64,000 bases of DNA from Martinezella calliandrae (GCF_030272695.1 NZ_JARFYN010000030.1:1-64000), one strand, 5' to 3'; positions 1-9,153 are shown, counted from the first letter of the stretch. Numbers and translations are program-made. The notes: generated by a model not told the origin, from the letters alone.

Positions 1-92
1 ACCAGACGGCCTTCAGCTTCCCATCGGCGCAATGTCGTGATCGACACGCCCAAAACTTCCGCCGCTTCGCCTATGCTCACAAATCTCTCCAT
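1..92 (-). CDS. IS607-type serine recombinase, N-terminal part (runs off the left edge)
   Basis: Only the first 30 codons lie in the window. They start at an ATG (90-92) and encode MERFVSIGEAAEVLGVSITT followed by LRRWEAEGRL, a MerR-like helix-turn-helix with the 'tLRrWe..G.l' recognition segment. This N-terminus is typical of the IS607-family serine recombinase, in which a MerR-like DNA-binding domain precedes the resolvase catalytic domain. A stand-alone MerR or excisionase protein cannot be ruled out because the catalytic domain lies outside the window. If it is IS607-type, the element extends to the left and the window begins at a mobile-element boundary. Confidence 0.6.
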   Translation of the reverse strand, partial: MERFVSIGEAAEVLGVSITTLRRWEAEGRL

Positions 93-205
93 TTTGGAGG
101 GATATACATAGATTCACTAAGATTGCAAGCGAAATGTTCTAACCCTGCAATTACGGAATTGTAATCCATAAATACGAGGGACGGTGAGCGGCAAATATCC
201 ACCGA

Positions 206-2545
206 TCACTTTTCGCAAAGCCGCCGCTCGCCGGAATAGGACTGGTAGGTACAGTCCGACGGTCGGAAGGAGCGGTAGCTGCGGGAGCAGGCGGTGATGT
301 TGCAGGACTGCGACGCGCCCGGGCCGTCGATCACGGCTCCAGTCGAGCGCGCTCCACTCGCCGTAGGCTCGGCCATCGCCTCTCTCATGAAGTCCCGCCA
401 AATATGCGCCGGCAAGGCTCCCCCGGTCACTCCGTTCATCGGCGTATCGTCATCATTGCCCACCCATACGCCTGCGACCAACGGTTCCGTGAAGCCGACG
501 AACCAGGCATCGCGATTGTTCTGGCTGGTGCCAGTCTTGCCGGCTGCGAAAGCGCCGGGATCGGCTCCACGTCCAGTGCCGCGTTCGACCACCAATTGCA
601 GGAGGCCGAGGAGATCGGACTGGTAGGTCGAAAGATCGACATTCGGCTTTGCTTGCGAGCCAACCCGAAAGCTTTTTGCCTGCCCCGCCGCCTGAAAATC
701 GATGATGCCCCAGGGTTCCACGGGCGCCTTGCCAAGCTGAACGGACGCGTACGCACTGGTGAGTTCAAGCAAGTTCACTTCGGATGTACCGAGCGCCAGC
801 GACGGCGTATTGGCAAGCGGCGCTTTGATGCCGAGCTCGCGCGCCGCGGCGATCACATTGTCGATCCCGACCTCCTGTGCCAGCGCCGCGCTGGCAGCAT
901 TTAGCGATCGGGCAAAGGCTTCGGCAAGTGTTACCCAGCCGTGATAGCTGCCACCGAAGTTTTCCGGCGACCAGCCGTTAACGTCGATCGGCGCGTCCAG
1001 AATGCGGTCGGACAAGGTGAGCCCGGCCTTCAATGCGGCGTAATAGACGAACAGCTTGAAGGTGGAGCCCGGCTGGCGCATCGCAGTGACGGCGCGATTG
1101 AACTGGCTCGCCTTGTAGTCTCGTCCGCCGACCATGGCGACCACCGCGCCGTCTCGCGTCATCGCGACCAGCGCGGCCTGCGAGGCTCCAACAGCCTTTC
1201 CTTCACCGTCCAGTGCGCTTTTGACGACCCTTTCTGCGATCTGCTGGAGCTGCGGTGAGAGAGTAGTTCGCACCGTCGTCGAACCCGGCGAGGCGCCGGC
1301 GATTTCGCTCGCCTGCGGCGAAATCCAGTCGGCGAACCAGCTTCCGGAACGGGGTGTCGGCGTCGTCGGATGCAGCGTGGCGAAGCTCGCTTTGGCTTTC
1401 TCAGCCTCCGCTACGGTGATCTTGCCATTGGCCACCATCGCGTCGAGAACAACGGAAGTGCGTTGTCTAGCGCCTTCGAAATTGTCAATCGGATTCCATT
1501 GGCTGGGCGCTCGCAGCAATCCCGCCAGCATCGCCGATTCCGGCAGGTCAAGAGCGCCTATATCCTTGTTGAAGTAGATTCGCGCAGCTGCAGGCATGCC
1601 GGTCGCGCCGGAGCCAAGATAGACGCTGTTGAGATAGCGCGTCAGGATTTCCTGCTTGCCGAGTTTCCACTCTAGCCACAGGGCGACGACGACTTCTTGT
1701 ATCTTTCGCTTTATTGTTCGGTCGCTCTCGAGATACTGCAGCTTGATGAACTGTTGGGTGATCGTGCTGCCGCCCTCCACCACGGCGCCAGCCTCAAGGT
1801 TCCGCAGGAACGCCCTTCCAATCCCTATGAGGTCGATTCCGAAATGATCCATGAACCGGCGATCTTCAATCGAAAGGACGGCATCGATCAGACGCGGCGG
1901 GAACTGGTCGTACCGAGCATATGGTCCCTGGTAAGGTCCCTGTCTTACCAAAGGCGCGCCGTCAGCGGTTTCCAATACGACGACCGGCTTCAATGTTCCG
2001 TCCCGGATCTCGCCCCAGGGCACGTCTTTTAGCGCCCACACCAATACGCATCCCGCGAGGATGAGGCAGACAAAGGCAAATCCTGTAGTGATTTTCCACC
2101 ACCCGGTGTTGCGCGACGCATGCGGCACGGGTTCGAACTGCCTTGTGCGCAGACCACGAATACTGCTCCCCATTTTAACCAGAGCAGTTGCGAGCGATTT
2201 GCCAAGACTGCGGACTGGTGATGGGCTTTCCGATGGGGGCGATACCTTGAGCTTCGTCCTCAAGTAGGAAGCTGCAGTATTGACCTTAGCCCTTGCCGAG
2301 ACGCCACTCGCCCGCAAATCATGACCGAGCGCACGCAGTAGATTGTGCGTTGCCCGTCTGCTTTGGCCGAACGGTCGGTCAGGCGGTCGCGCGTGATCAG
2401 CTTGGCCGGAGGCGCCGGACGCAGATCCCGCGGCGGGTGCCGGTTCCTCGACTTGGTCGACGGCGAACCCCAAATCTGTCGGGCTATTGGCATCCACGCT
2501 CGGGTCGCTGGCACTTTGGGCTGTAGTATCGGGAGAACTTGGCAT
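206..2545 (-). CDS. class A penicillin-binding protein (bifunctional transglycosylase/transpeptidase)
   Basis: A 779-residue inner-membrane peptidoglycan synthase that polymerises lipid II and cross-links stem peptides. After about 150 polar, probably cytoplasmic residues comes one membrane segment (around WWKITTGFAFVCLILAGCVL). The GT51 domain follows, with the catalytic glutamate in EDRRFMDHFG and the GGSTITQQ motif. The transpeptidase domain has the active-site serine in STFK, SLN as the second motif and KTGTS as the third, so all key residues are present. The C-terminal tail carries several cysteines (CNITAC...C). The start is the ATG at 2545; its ribosome site is weak, so a shorter N-terminus is possible. 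The neighbours give no pathway context. It resembles the extra PBP1-type proteins carried in several copies by rhizobia. Confidence 0.9.
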   Translation of the reverse strand: MPSSPDTTAQSASDPSVDANSPTDLGFAVDQVEEPAPAAGSASGASGQADHARPPDRPFGQSRRATHNLLRALGHDLRASGVSARAKVNTAASYLRTKLKVSPPSESPSPVRSLGKSLATALVKMGSSIRGLRTRQFEPVPHASRNTGWWKITTGFAFVCLILAGCVLVWALKDVPWGEIRDGTLKPVVVLETADGAPLVRQGPYQGPYARYDQFPPRLIDAVLSIEDRRFMDHFGIDLIGIGRAFLRNLEAGAVVEGGSTITQQFIKLQYLESDRTIKRKIQEVVVALWLEWKLGKQEILTRYLNSVYLGSGATGMPAAARIYFNKDIGALDLPESAMLAGLLRAPSQWNPIDNFEGARQRTSVVLDAMVANGKITVAEAEKAKASFATLHPTTPTPRSGSWFADWISPQASEIAGASPGSTTVRTTLSPQLQQIAERVVKSALDGEGKAVGASQAALVAMTRDGAVVAMVGGRDYKASQFNRAVTAMRQPGSTFKLFVYYAALKAGLTLSDRILDAPIDVNGWSPENFGGSYHGWVTLAEAFARSLNAASAALAQEVGIDNVIAAARELGIKAPLANTPSLALGTSEVNLLELTSAYASVQLGKAPVEPWGIIDFQAAGQAKSFRVGSQAKPNVDLSTYQSDLLGLLQLVVERGTGRGADPGAFAAGKTGTSQNNRDAWFVGFTEPLVAGVWVGNDDDTPMNGVTGGALPAHIWRDFMREAMAEPTASGARSTGAVIDGPGASQSCNITACSRSYRSFRPSDCTYQSYSGERRLCEK

Positions 2546-2982
2546 CGGTTACCGCTAAAAGCTTTTCTTCCCTAATGTAGCGCAAGCTTATAACGCGGCG
2601 ATAGGGGATGCTCCATCGCAAAACCGGCCCTTTTTTGTCAATCCTTGGCTCTTGGAGATTGCTTCGCGCTCGATAGAATATTTAACGCGTCGCATATAAA
2701 GCGCCCATCAGGAAGTGTTCTGATCATGCCTGCCAAACCCACCCTGCCAGCAACGGTAGGCACAAGCTGCCGACCATTCTCCGAATTGGCCGAACACCAC
2801 CGACGTTTGCCCGGCAGGGCTCTTTTATTTTCGACATCGAATTTCAGCGAAATATCGCTAGGACCATCAGGAAACGACCTTTTTACCTCCCTTTCTCGCC
2901 TTTCCGAGCGCCACCCAATGGCTGCAGGCTCCGTGCAAGGATCAAGGCCGACGTGAATTCGGCCGCATGGGAAAGGTGCAAA
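2546..2982. other. gene-free interval of 437 bases
   Basis: No convincing gene. The interval lies between the start of the penicillin-binding protein gene and the 3' end of the beta-propeller gene. A short GCCC-GGCA-GGGC hairpin followed by a T-rich run is visible near 2810-2837 on the plus strand, but no plus-strand gene reads into it, so I do not call a terminator. The promoter of the penicillin-binding protein gene should be in the first 100 bases; no clear -35/-10 pair was found. Confidence 0.4.
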
Positions 2983-4155
2983 CTAGCGCATATTGCCGGT
3001 GTGGCCCAGCGAGTACCTGCCAGGTTGCGGCCAGACCGTTAAGCCATGCGGCTCCACCCCAACCCGAATTTTTGTTACGGCGCCGGAAGTGGTGTCGAAT
3101 TCGTAGACTTCGCCGTCGAAGCGGCCGGACAGCCACAGCTGCTTGCCGTCAGCACTGACGTTCCCCATATCGGGACTTCCGCCGCCGGGAATAGGCCATT
3201 GCGCGGCAATCGACCGTGTTGCAAAATCGATCACGGTCACGCTTCCCGGACCATGCGGACCCGCCCCCTTCATGTTGCGGGAACCGCGGTTGGCGACATA
3301 GAGCTTAGTGCCGTCGCGACTGACGACAAGACCGTGACTGCCAATGCCCGTTCGAATGAAGCCAATCTCGGTAAAGCTGTCGCCATCGATTAGGAACACG
3401 CCGTCATTCATCATGTCGGCGACGTAGAAAACCTTGCCGTCGGGCGAAAGCCTGATGTCTTGGGGCATTCCTCTCTTGGACAATTTGAGGCTGCCGACAA
3501 CTTTCCTAGTCGACAGGTCGACTTTCACAAGGCCGCCTCCGCTGAATTCACACGTGAAGATGGCATAGGAATTGTCGGCAGCAAAATCCGCATGATTGAC
3601 GCCGTGGCACGTAGGAGTTGGGATAAACGACTTCATTGCCATGGTTTGCGGATCGCGCAGGTCCAGCCGCTTATATGCTTCATCGACAACGATGGCCGAA
3701 CTCCCATCCGGCATGAAATACATGTTGTAAGGATCGGTTATCGGAATGGTCTTGCCAGGCTTTCCTGTTTTTGGATCGATGGGCGTCAGGCTGCCCATAT
3801 TCGTGCGACTGGCATTGTTGGTGACCCAAAGCGTCTTAAGATCCCAAGAGGGAACTATATGCTGCGGCTGTCGTCCAACTGGAAATCTGTCAACTTCCTT
3901 GAGCGTCGTGGTGTCGACGACGGATACGGTGTTTGACGCATGATTTGGAACATAAACACGCGGTAGCGCCTCTTGTGTTGCTGGAGATAAATGGTCGGCG
4001 GTTGTTTCACTGTAAATGTTGATGGCGCTGGGCGGGACTGGCGGATCGCCGCAGTCCGGTGGGCAAGACCCAGCTGAAGCTGCGGTCGCTTGCAAGGCGG
4101 TCAAGTAGACGAATGATGCGACAATAGTTGCGAAACGACTGCGCCTTCCAGTCAT
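2983..4155 (-). CDS. exported YncE/YVTN-type beta-propeller protein
   Basis: 390 residues with an N-terminal signal peptide (MTGRRSRFATIVASF..., cleavage probably after ATAASA), then a seven-bladed-type beta-propeller. Repeated blade motifs are visible: YVPNHASNTVSVVD, LWVTNNASRTN, LSPDGKVFYVAD, KLYVANRGSR and QLWLSGRFDGEVYEFD. YVTN-family propellers are periplasmic binding or scaffold proteins; some accompany PQQ- or cytochrome-dependent dehydrogenases. Its ATG overlaps the stop codon of the upstream creatininase-family gene by four bases (ATGA), so the two are almost certainly translationally coupled and act together in the periplasm. The ligand cannot be read from the sequence. A short proline- and cysteine-containing segment (SCPPDCGDPPVPP) follows the signal peptide. 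Confidence 0.8.
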   Translation of the reverse strand: MTGRRSRFATIVASFVYLTALQATAASAGSCPPDCGDPPVPPSAINIYSETTADHLSPATQEALPRVYVPNHASNTVSVVDTTTLKEVDRFPVGRQPQHIVPSWDLKTLWVTNNASRTNMGSLTPIDPKTGKPGKTIPITDPYNMYFMPDGSSAIVVDEAYKRLDLRDPQTMAMKSFIPTPTCHGVNHADFAADNSYAIFTCEFSGGGLVKVDLSTRKVVGSLKLSKRGMPQDIRLSPDGKVFYVADMMNDGVFLIDGDSFTEIGFIRTGIGSHGLVVSRDGTKLYVANRGSRNMKGAGPHGPGSVTVIDFATRSIAAQWPIPGGGSPDMGNVSADGKQLWLSGRFDGEVYEFDTTSGAVTKIRVGVEPHGLTVWPQPGRYSLGHTGNMR

Positions 4156-4988
4156 TGCGATGTCCGCCGGCTTGCGATGAAGTTGCGGATCGCTTCGGTC
4201 GTCCCTTGCACGATCAGGTCTATGCCGAGCTTGCCAAGCTCGGCAGACGAGCGCGTTGGGTCGCCACCGTAGACGCCGTCGGCCGCGCCCAGCTTCGGGA
4301 TCGCCCGGAGGCGATCCATGCGCACCATCGACGGATCGATGGCGAGCATCAGTGACGTGTCGGCCAAGCCGGCATGCGTTCCAATTTCGCTACGCTTTAC
4401 GCCAGACGACAATAACTTCTCGACATAGGCGCGCTCAGTAATCTCGTAATATTCGGTGGCCGCGAATACTCGGACAGGCGTTTTGCTCCATTCTCGATTG
4501 AGGCGATCGGCAACGACCCGCTCGTCACCCTGGTAACTCCCGTGGTCACCAATGAGAACGATAGTCGTGAATCCGTGCAGTTTGAAACTGCGCGATGCGG
4601 ATTCGAGGAGCTCTTCAAAGGTCTTGTCACTGATCGTGATCGTGCCCGGAAATTTCATATGGGCGGTCGGCGGGTCGATCGAGCCTTCGGGAACATAGGC
4701 GATTGGGGGCGCGACAAGGGTATTCCCGAGCCGCTCGGCTATCCTTTCAGCCAGAAACTTTACCCGCGCATTGTGTTTGCCTAGCGCCATGGCAGGACCA
4801 TTTTGCTCCGTGCCGCCGATTGGCACTATGATTGTCGTCGTTCCGGATTTGATAAGATCACGCAGCTCTGTCCAGGTTTGGTCTTCGAGCAGGACCGACG
4901 CATTCGAGGGGCTTGCCGAGAACAGCCAGGTCATCAACCAAATGGCGACGATGCTGCTGATGAAGCTAAAATTGTGCCGAGCGATCAT
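4152..4988 (-). CDS. creatininase-family metal-dependent amidohydrolase with signal peptide
   Basis: 278 residues from the ATG at 4988, which has GAGG about five bases upstream; an in-frame TTG four codons earlier is less likely. The creatininase fold is recognisable from the conserved early block (TTTIIVPIGGTEQNGPAMAL), the GDHGSYQGD motif and the ETxxxEIGTHAGLADTS-like region, which carry the metal-binding Asp/His/Glu residues. Unusually for the family, the protein begins with a hydrophobic segment ending in SPSNAS, which looks like a signal peptide or anchor. Known members hydrolyse creatinine or related cyclic amides, or modify N-formyl intermediates. Its ATGA overlap with the beta-propeller gene downstream suggests a two-gene periplasmic unit. 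The substrate is unknown. Confidence 0.8.
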   Translation of the reverse strand: MIARHNFSFISSIVAIWLMTWLFSASPSNASVLLEDQTWTELRDLIKSGTTTIIVPIGGTEQNGPAMALGKHNARVKFLAERIAERLGNTLVAPPIAYVPEGSIDPPTAHMKFPGTITISDKTFEELLESASRSFKLHGFTTIVLIGDHGSYQGDERVVADRLNREWSKTPVRVFAATEYYEITERAYVEKLLSSGVKRSEIGTHAGLADTSLMLAIDPSMVRMDRLRAIPKLGAADGVYGGDPTRSSAELGKLGIDLIVQGTTEAIRNFIASRRTSQ

Positions 4989-5261
4989 TGTGCCTCGCAA
5001 ATGCGCGTCACTTTCAGCAGTCTATTTTTGACGTTCTTCCCGTCACTTTATGGAAGTGTAAAGGCAACAGCTGTCTGAACTATTAAGATCGGGCAAGCGG
5101 CTACGGTCTGCGGGAACTAATCCCTAAGGCAAAACCCCGCTCGGTCGCTGGGTGCAAATGTCCGATATCGCCGAGCCGATCCTCTTTTTCAGCAAACGCG
5201 CGACGAAATGCCTTTGGCTGCAGCCATGAGGCTAAGATGTCCTGCTTCTCCAGACGGCATT

Positions 5262-5744
5262 TTACGAGATGGCGATGATCTCGAGTTCTTGATCACCCAC
5301 GCTGACGACGTCCCCAACGGCTTTACCCAGTAGAGATTTCCCCACCGGCGCTACGAAGGAGATTGATCCCGCCTTCGGATCGGCTTCGTCCTCCCCCACG
5401 ATACGATAGGTCTGCACGCGCCCATCGCTGCGGCTGAATGTTACCGTGTTCCCAAAGGCAACGATGTCGAACGAAGTTGGGTTAGGGATCACCTGCGCTG
5501 TGCGAATTCTTGCCGAAAAATATCGCGTGTCCCGCAAGGGAATTGCCGCCTGCCGCCGCCGTTCATTCACGTCTTCGATCGCACCTGCGGCGTCATAGGC
5601 TTCGCGCGCTTTTTGGAGCTGCAATTCCAAGGCTTCCAACCCGGCTTCCGTAACGAGGTTCGGGTGAGGTGAAATTGCGCGGTCGGGCAGCAAGGTTTCC
5701 GAAGCCGTTTCGGCGCTCTCTTCCTTCATAAACGCGGTGCTCAA
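5262..5744 (-). CDS. GreA/GreB-family transcription elongation factor-like protein
   Basis: 160 residues. The C-terminal half has the FKBP-like GreA/GreB fold (VAFGNTVTFSRSDG, TYRIVGEDEADPKAGSISFVAPVGKSLLGKAVGDVV). The N-terminal half is a predicted helical hairpin (EAGLEALELQLQKAREAYDA) that in GreA/GreB enters the RNA polymerase secondary channel. I choose a TTG start at 5744 because GGAG lies seven bases upstream and the protein then starts LSTAFMKEESAE, as in related rhizobial proteins. A GTG at 5801 and an ATG at 5729 are alternatives without a ribosome site. Many rhizobia have several such paralogs, so this is probably an accessory copy rather than the housekeeping GreA. Confidence 0.8.
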   Translation of the reverse strand: MSTAFMKEESAETASETLLPDRAISPHPNLVTEAGLEALELQLQKAREAYDAAGAIEDVNERRRQAAIPLRDTRYFSARIRTAQVIPNPTSFDIVAFGNTVTFSRSDGRVQTYRIVGEDEADPKAGSISFVAPVGKSLLGKAVGDVVSVGDQELEIIAIS

Positions 5745-6056
5745 TTTCAAACTCCATTTTTGCGGCAGGCGAGCCGATATCGACACGTCGGTGGCTGTCA
5801 CCGACGCAGATCAATTCCGCCGATTTTTCTGATGGTCACAGGCAGCTAAAATACCTCAATCCGCGGCCAGCAACGAGAGATTTTTGCCGGATGGTCAATT
5901 TCTGCGGCGCGCGACTAAGCGCAAGACTATTCATTTTTGCGATGCGTCAACTGCGACCATTGCGGCGGTGACAAGAACCTCTATTTTGCCGCGTCGAGAA
6001 GATCGGGTGCAATGCCGAAACCAATTGTCTGTTTATTTGCGACGCAGTGGTAGGAT

Positions 6057-6977
6057 ATGACGATAAAGAATTTGAGCCGCCCGGACCTCAGCGATATTCA
6101 CCGAGGCGACTGGGTGGATTGCCGATTGCCCTCGGCGTGGCGGCCCTACGCACGTCTGGCGCGGCTCGACCGCCCCGTAGGGATATGGCTTTCGCTTTTC
6201 CCCTGCTGGGCTGCGCTTATCCAAGCGTCGCATGGCTTTCCGGATCTTCGGCTACTGGCGATCTTCTCTCTTGGCGCTTTGCTGATGAGAAGCGCGGGAT
6301 CCACCGTCAATGATGTTGCGGATCGAAAGTTTGACGGTCATGTCGAGCGGACGCGCTTTCGACCCTTGGCAAGCGGGCAGATCGGCTTGCCGCAAGCGCT
6401 CGCCTTCTTGATCGTCCAGCTCGCACTGGCGGCTTCACTTCTGTTTTTCCTGACGCCCTACGCGCGTTTGGTCGCGATATGCGTGCTGCCGCTGGTATTC
6501 CTATATCCGCTTTGCAAGCGCTTCACGCATTGGCCCCAAGCCGTCCTTGGCGCTGCGTTCAACTGGGGGATGCTGATGGCATGGGCCGAGGTTGCCGGTC
6601 AGATCCCGGCCGGCGCAGTCCTTATGTGGCTCGGTGCCGTTGCATGGCAGATTGGCTACGATACCGTCTATGCCTATGTCGACGCAAAAGACGACACCCG
6701 CCTCGGCCTCAAATCGACAGCGCTCCTGTTTGGCCAGCATGGAAGGATTTGCATCGGAACGTTCTACGCCTTGACGCTCGCAGCATGGTCGCTTGCCGGG
6801 TGGATGTTGGGGATGTCGCTGCCCTATGCGATTGGAATGCTGGTGATCGCAGCGCATCTTTCCTGGCAGACACGACGGGTTGACCTTGCTCGCCCGGACG
6901 TAAATTTCCGGCTATTCCTGGCGAATATCCTGACCGGGGCGCTGCTTGCAGGCGCGGCTTTCTTTGGAACGTTGTGA
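6057..6977 (+). CDS. ubiA: UbiA-family 4-hydroxybenzoate polyprenyltransferase
   Basis: 306 residues, integral membrane, about eight to nine hydrophobic segments. The first Asp-rich motif is NDVADRKFDGHVERTRFRP and the second is DTVYAYVDAKDDTRLGLKST. Together they match the prenyl-diphosphate/Mg-binding sites of UbiA, which attaches the polyprenyl tail to 4-hydroxybenzoate in ubiquinone synthesis. The N-terminal block WRPYARLARLDRPVGIWL is also typical. The ATG at 6057 is the first possible start, as an in-frame stop lies six bases upstream. No ubiquinone genes are nearby, so this may be a second copy or serve another aromatic acceptor. Confidence 0.85.
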   Translation: MTIKNLSRPDLSDIHRGDWVDCRLPSAWRPYARLARLDRPVGIWLSLFPCWAALIQASHGFPDLRLLAIFSLGALLMRSAGSTVNDVADRKFDGHVERTRFRPLASGQIGLPQALAFLIVQLALAASLLFFLTPYARLVAICVLPLVFLYPLCKRFTHWPQAVLGAAFNWGMLMAWAEVAGQIPAGAVLMWLGAVAWQIGYDTVYAYVDAKDDTRLGLKSTALLFGQHGRICIGTFYALTLAAWSLAGWMLGMSLPYAIGMLVIAAHLSWQTRRVDLARPDVNFRLFLANILTGALLAGAAFFGTL

Positions 6978-7020
6978 GTATTTCAAACCGACCACTTTGG
7001 AGTGCGCTCGGGTTGTTCCG

Positions 7021-7350
7021 TCATTGCCGCTCCGGCGTGTTCCCGCCGTGGAACCTGCCGAAGTGGCGGGCAGCGAACAACGATATCGCGAGTGCGCCGA
7101 AACCGATGGCGAGAGCATCAAAGCCGTCGTCCCATTGAAACGCACCAAACCGGATCAGAAGCAGGTATGCCAGCACCAGGTTCACAAAACCCCACAGGAC
7201 ATTAACGGTCGATGACGACAGTCCTTCCCCGCGTGGCTTGGCGAACGGCGACTGAAAGGGCTGTCCCAGGACACCGCTGACCAGGTGAGGAACCGAATTC
7301 ATCAGGAAAATGCCGCCGCCAAACAACAGCAAATAATGAGGCCAGTTCAT
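7021..7350 (-). CDS. small integral membrane protein
   Basis: 109 residues starting MNWPHYLLLFGGGIFLMNSV, with about three hydrophobic helices (residues 5-25, 45-65 and 72-92) and a polar C-terminus. The ATG at 7350 lies one base past the stop of the isochorismatase gene, so it is probably co-transcribed and perhaps coupled; a longer reading frame in the same phase begins inside that gene and is unlikely. I do not recognise a named family. It could be a small permease-like or membrane-anchoring protein. Confidence 0.6.
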   Translation of the reverse strand: MNWPHYLLLFGGGIFLMNSVPHLVSGVLGQPFQSPFAKPRGEGLSSSTVNVLWGFVNLVLAYLLLIRFGAFQWDDGFDALAIGFGALAISLFAARHFGRFHGGNTPERQ

Positions 7351-7351
7351 T

Positions 7352-7918
7352 CTATAGATCCCGCTTCGCAAGCTCGTTGATGATGTCCTCGGTTGTGGCG
7401 GTTTCGCCAAGCCGGGGGAATATGTTGCGGATACTGTATTCGTGAGCCTCCGGGCGCGTGTCTGTCATGGCATCGACCGCCAGTGCGACATTGAAACCTG
7501 CCTCATAGGCCTGGCGCGCGGTCGCCTCGACGCCGGTGCTCGTGGCAACACCAATGATCACCACCTGCGTCACATCCAGAGACTTCAACTGCCAATCAAG
7601 ATCGGTCGTCGCGAACGCTCCCCAGCTGCGTTTGGTCACGACGATATCTGTGGGCTGCTGATCAACTTGCGGGATAAAGTCCGTGAACCCCGGCAGAAGC
7701 GGCTCTGTGTGACGCCTTGGTTGCTCCGTGCGACCTGGCGCACCACCGGCCGCATTAACAAGAATTACGGGAAGACTGCGATTGCGAAATTCGCGAAGCA
7801 GTGCCGCGGAACGATCGACGACAGGAGCGATTGATCCCATCAACGCAGCGCCAACGATGCCTTTTTGAAGATCGACGACAATGAGTGCGGTTTTTGGATC
7901 AAGCGTGGTCAGGGCCAT
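7352..7918 (-). CDS. isochorismatase-like cysteine hydrolase
   Basis: 188 residues from the ATG at 7918, which has GGGAGG four bases upstream. It has the fold of the isochorismatase/nicotinamidase superfamily: the catalytic Asp in TALIVVDLQKGIV, the Lys in VVTKRSWGAF, and a central VVIIGVATSTGVEATARQA block. In most amidase members this block contains the nucleophilic Cys after GVATxxC; here the position is Thr (STG), so it resembles the isochorismatase-type or non-amidase branch. It sits between a MarR gene upstream and a small membrane protein downstream on the same strand, consistent with a MarR-controlled operon. The substrate is not identifiable. Confidence 0.8.
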   Translation of the reverse strand: MALTTLDPKTALIVVDLQKGIVGAALMGSIAPVVDRSAALLREFRNRSLPVILVNAAGGAPGRTEQPRRHTEPLLPGFTDFIPQVDQQPTDIVVTKRSWGAFATTDLDWQLKSLDVTQVVIIGVATSTGVEATARQAYEAGFNVALAVDAMTDTRPEAHEYSIRNIFPRLGETATTEDIINELAKRDL

Positions 7919-7955
7919 TGAACCTCCCAATGTCCCGGCGGCTTCAAAATCGGCC

Positions 7956-8423
7956 TCATTCATCGTCCTCTGTCAGTCGCTTCAAACTGGTGATTGCCGA
8001 TAAGACCTGCTTCTGCTCATCGACCGATAGCTTGGCCTCTAAGGCTCGAGTGAGCCAGTCCTGGCGGGCCGCCCTGCCCTCGTGGATCAGGAGACGGCAC
8101 TTATCGGTAAGGGAAAGGATTGTCTGGCGACCGTCCGAAGGATCAGGCATACCCGCAACAAGCCCTGACAACTCCAGCGTGGCGAGAAGCGAGCCCATCG
8201 ACTGTGGACGCATGCCCTCACAGCGCGCAAGCGCTGAGGTGGTCATTGGGCCTGCCTTTTCCAGCCGAACAAGTGCGGATGCCTGGCTTGATGTCAGGTC
8301 CCCAACATGGCCCTGTTCACGGAGCTTTCGCTTCAGCTTGCTTGCGAAAGTTCGCAGCTCCTCGGCAATGGTGGCCGCCAGTGGTGCTTCAATGTCTGTA
8401 AGCTTGTCGATCATGCAAAACAT
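7956..8423 (-). CDS. MarR-family transcriptional regulator
   Basis: 155 residues. The winged helix-turn-helix is in the middle (LTSSQASALVRLEKAGPMTTSALARCEGMR, then the wing DPSDGRQTILSLTDKC), flanked by dimerisation helices. The Asp-x-Arg of the wing (DGRQ) is conserved. It is the first gene of a minus-strand set with the isochorismatase-like and membrane-protein genes; its stop lies 37 bases before the isochorismatase ATG. MarR proteins typically repress their own operon and are released by small aromatic ligands, which would fit an isochorismatase-like hydrolase. The start may be 8423 or the ATG at 8414; neither has a strong ribosome site. Confidence 0.85.
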   Translation of the reverse strand: MFCMIDKLTDIEAPLAATIAEELRTFASKLKRKLREQGHVGDLTSSQASALVRLEKAGPMTTSALARCEGMRPQSMGSLLATLELSGLVAGMPDPSDGRQTILSLTDKCRLLIHEGRAARQDWLTRALEAKLSVDEQKQVLSAITSLKRLTEDDE

Positions 8424-8568
8424 CTACCATATACGAAGGCAAACTGTAAAGATAACCTTCATATCGTACCATGAGCTTCTCCGACCAGAGCCACTTCACC
8501 GAACGCCTTTCGGCATGGACCGGCATCAGCCCGGGTGCCCGGCGCAGATCGATCCAGAGATCACCCAG

Positions 8569-9153
8569 TCAAGGCCTTCCGCGGTTGGCCGCTTGCGGAA
8601 AGGACGGACCGTGAAGTATATCCTGCGCAACCTCGCTCAAGTCGTTATTGAGCTGATGATCGCGGTGCGGCAGAGAGCGGACAACCGCTTCCGGGATTGC
8701 TTTCGCGTAAAGCTCAGCATGTCCGAACGGAACGATTTTATCTTCGCTGCCATGATAGATGAAGACGGGCAGCCCGGCAGGTAGCCGTTTTGAAAAGTCG
8801 TCGCGTGCCACGATATCATCGCTCGGCCATCCACCCTCGCCGATAAACGGCGCCGAGATGAGAATGAGGGCGCCCGGCCTGAACTTCGGGCGCTCATCGG
8901 CGAGCACGTGGATTAGAACGGTTCCACCGATGGAATGACCGACAAGGATTGCACCATCCTCGAGGCCATCGAATTCATTCAGCAGCGCCCCCTTCCAGGT
9001 CCGGTAACGCGGATCGGCCTCATCAGGCATTCGGGGAAAGCGCAGGGTGTAACCTTCGCCGAGCTCACGCTCAAGGCTCTTTACCAATTTAACGTCCCAT
9101 TCGTCGTGCGCTGTCGCTCCCGCACCCTGTATGAAGAGGACTTGTCTCGGCAT
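8569..9153 (-). CDS. alpha/beta hydrolase (RBBP9/YdeN-like)
   Basis: 194 residues from the ATG at 9153, which has a GGGGGAG ribosome site about eight bases upstream; the longer in-phase reading frame to 9495 has no family support. It is a small serine hydrolase: the oxyanion-side segment MPRQVLFIQGAGA, nucleophile Ser in GHSIGGT, acid Asp in YHGSEDKIVP and catalytic His in LPHRDHQLNND. RBBP9/YdeN proteins are short alpha/beta hydrolases with poorly known substrates. No operon partner is apparent; the MarR gene is 145 bases downstream on the same strand. Confidence 0.8.
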   Translation of the reverse strand: MPRQVLFIQGAGATAHDEWDVKLVKSLERELGEGYTLRFPRMPDEADPRYRTWKGALLNEFDGLEDGAILVGHSIGGTVLIHVLADERPKFRPGALILISAPFIGEGGWPSDDIVARDDFSKRLPAGLPVFIYHGSEDKIVPFGHAELYAKAIPEAVVRSLPHRDHQLNNDLSEVAQDILHGPSFPQAANRGRP

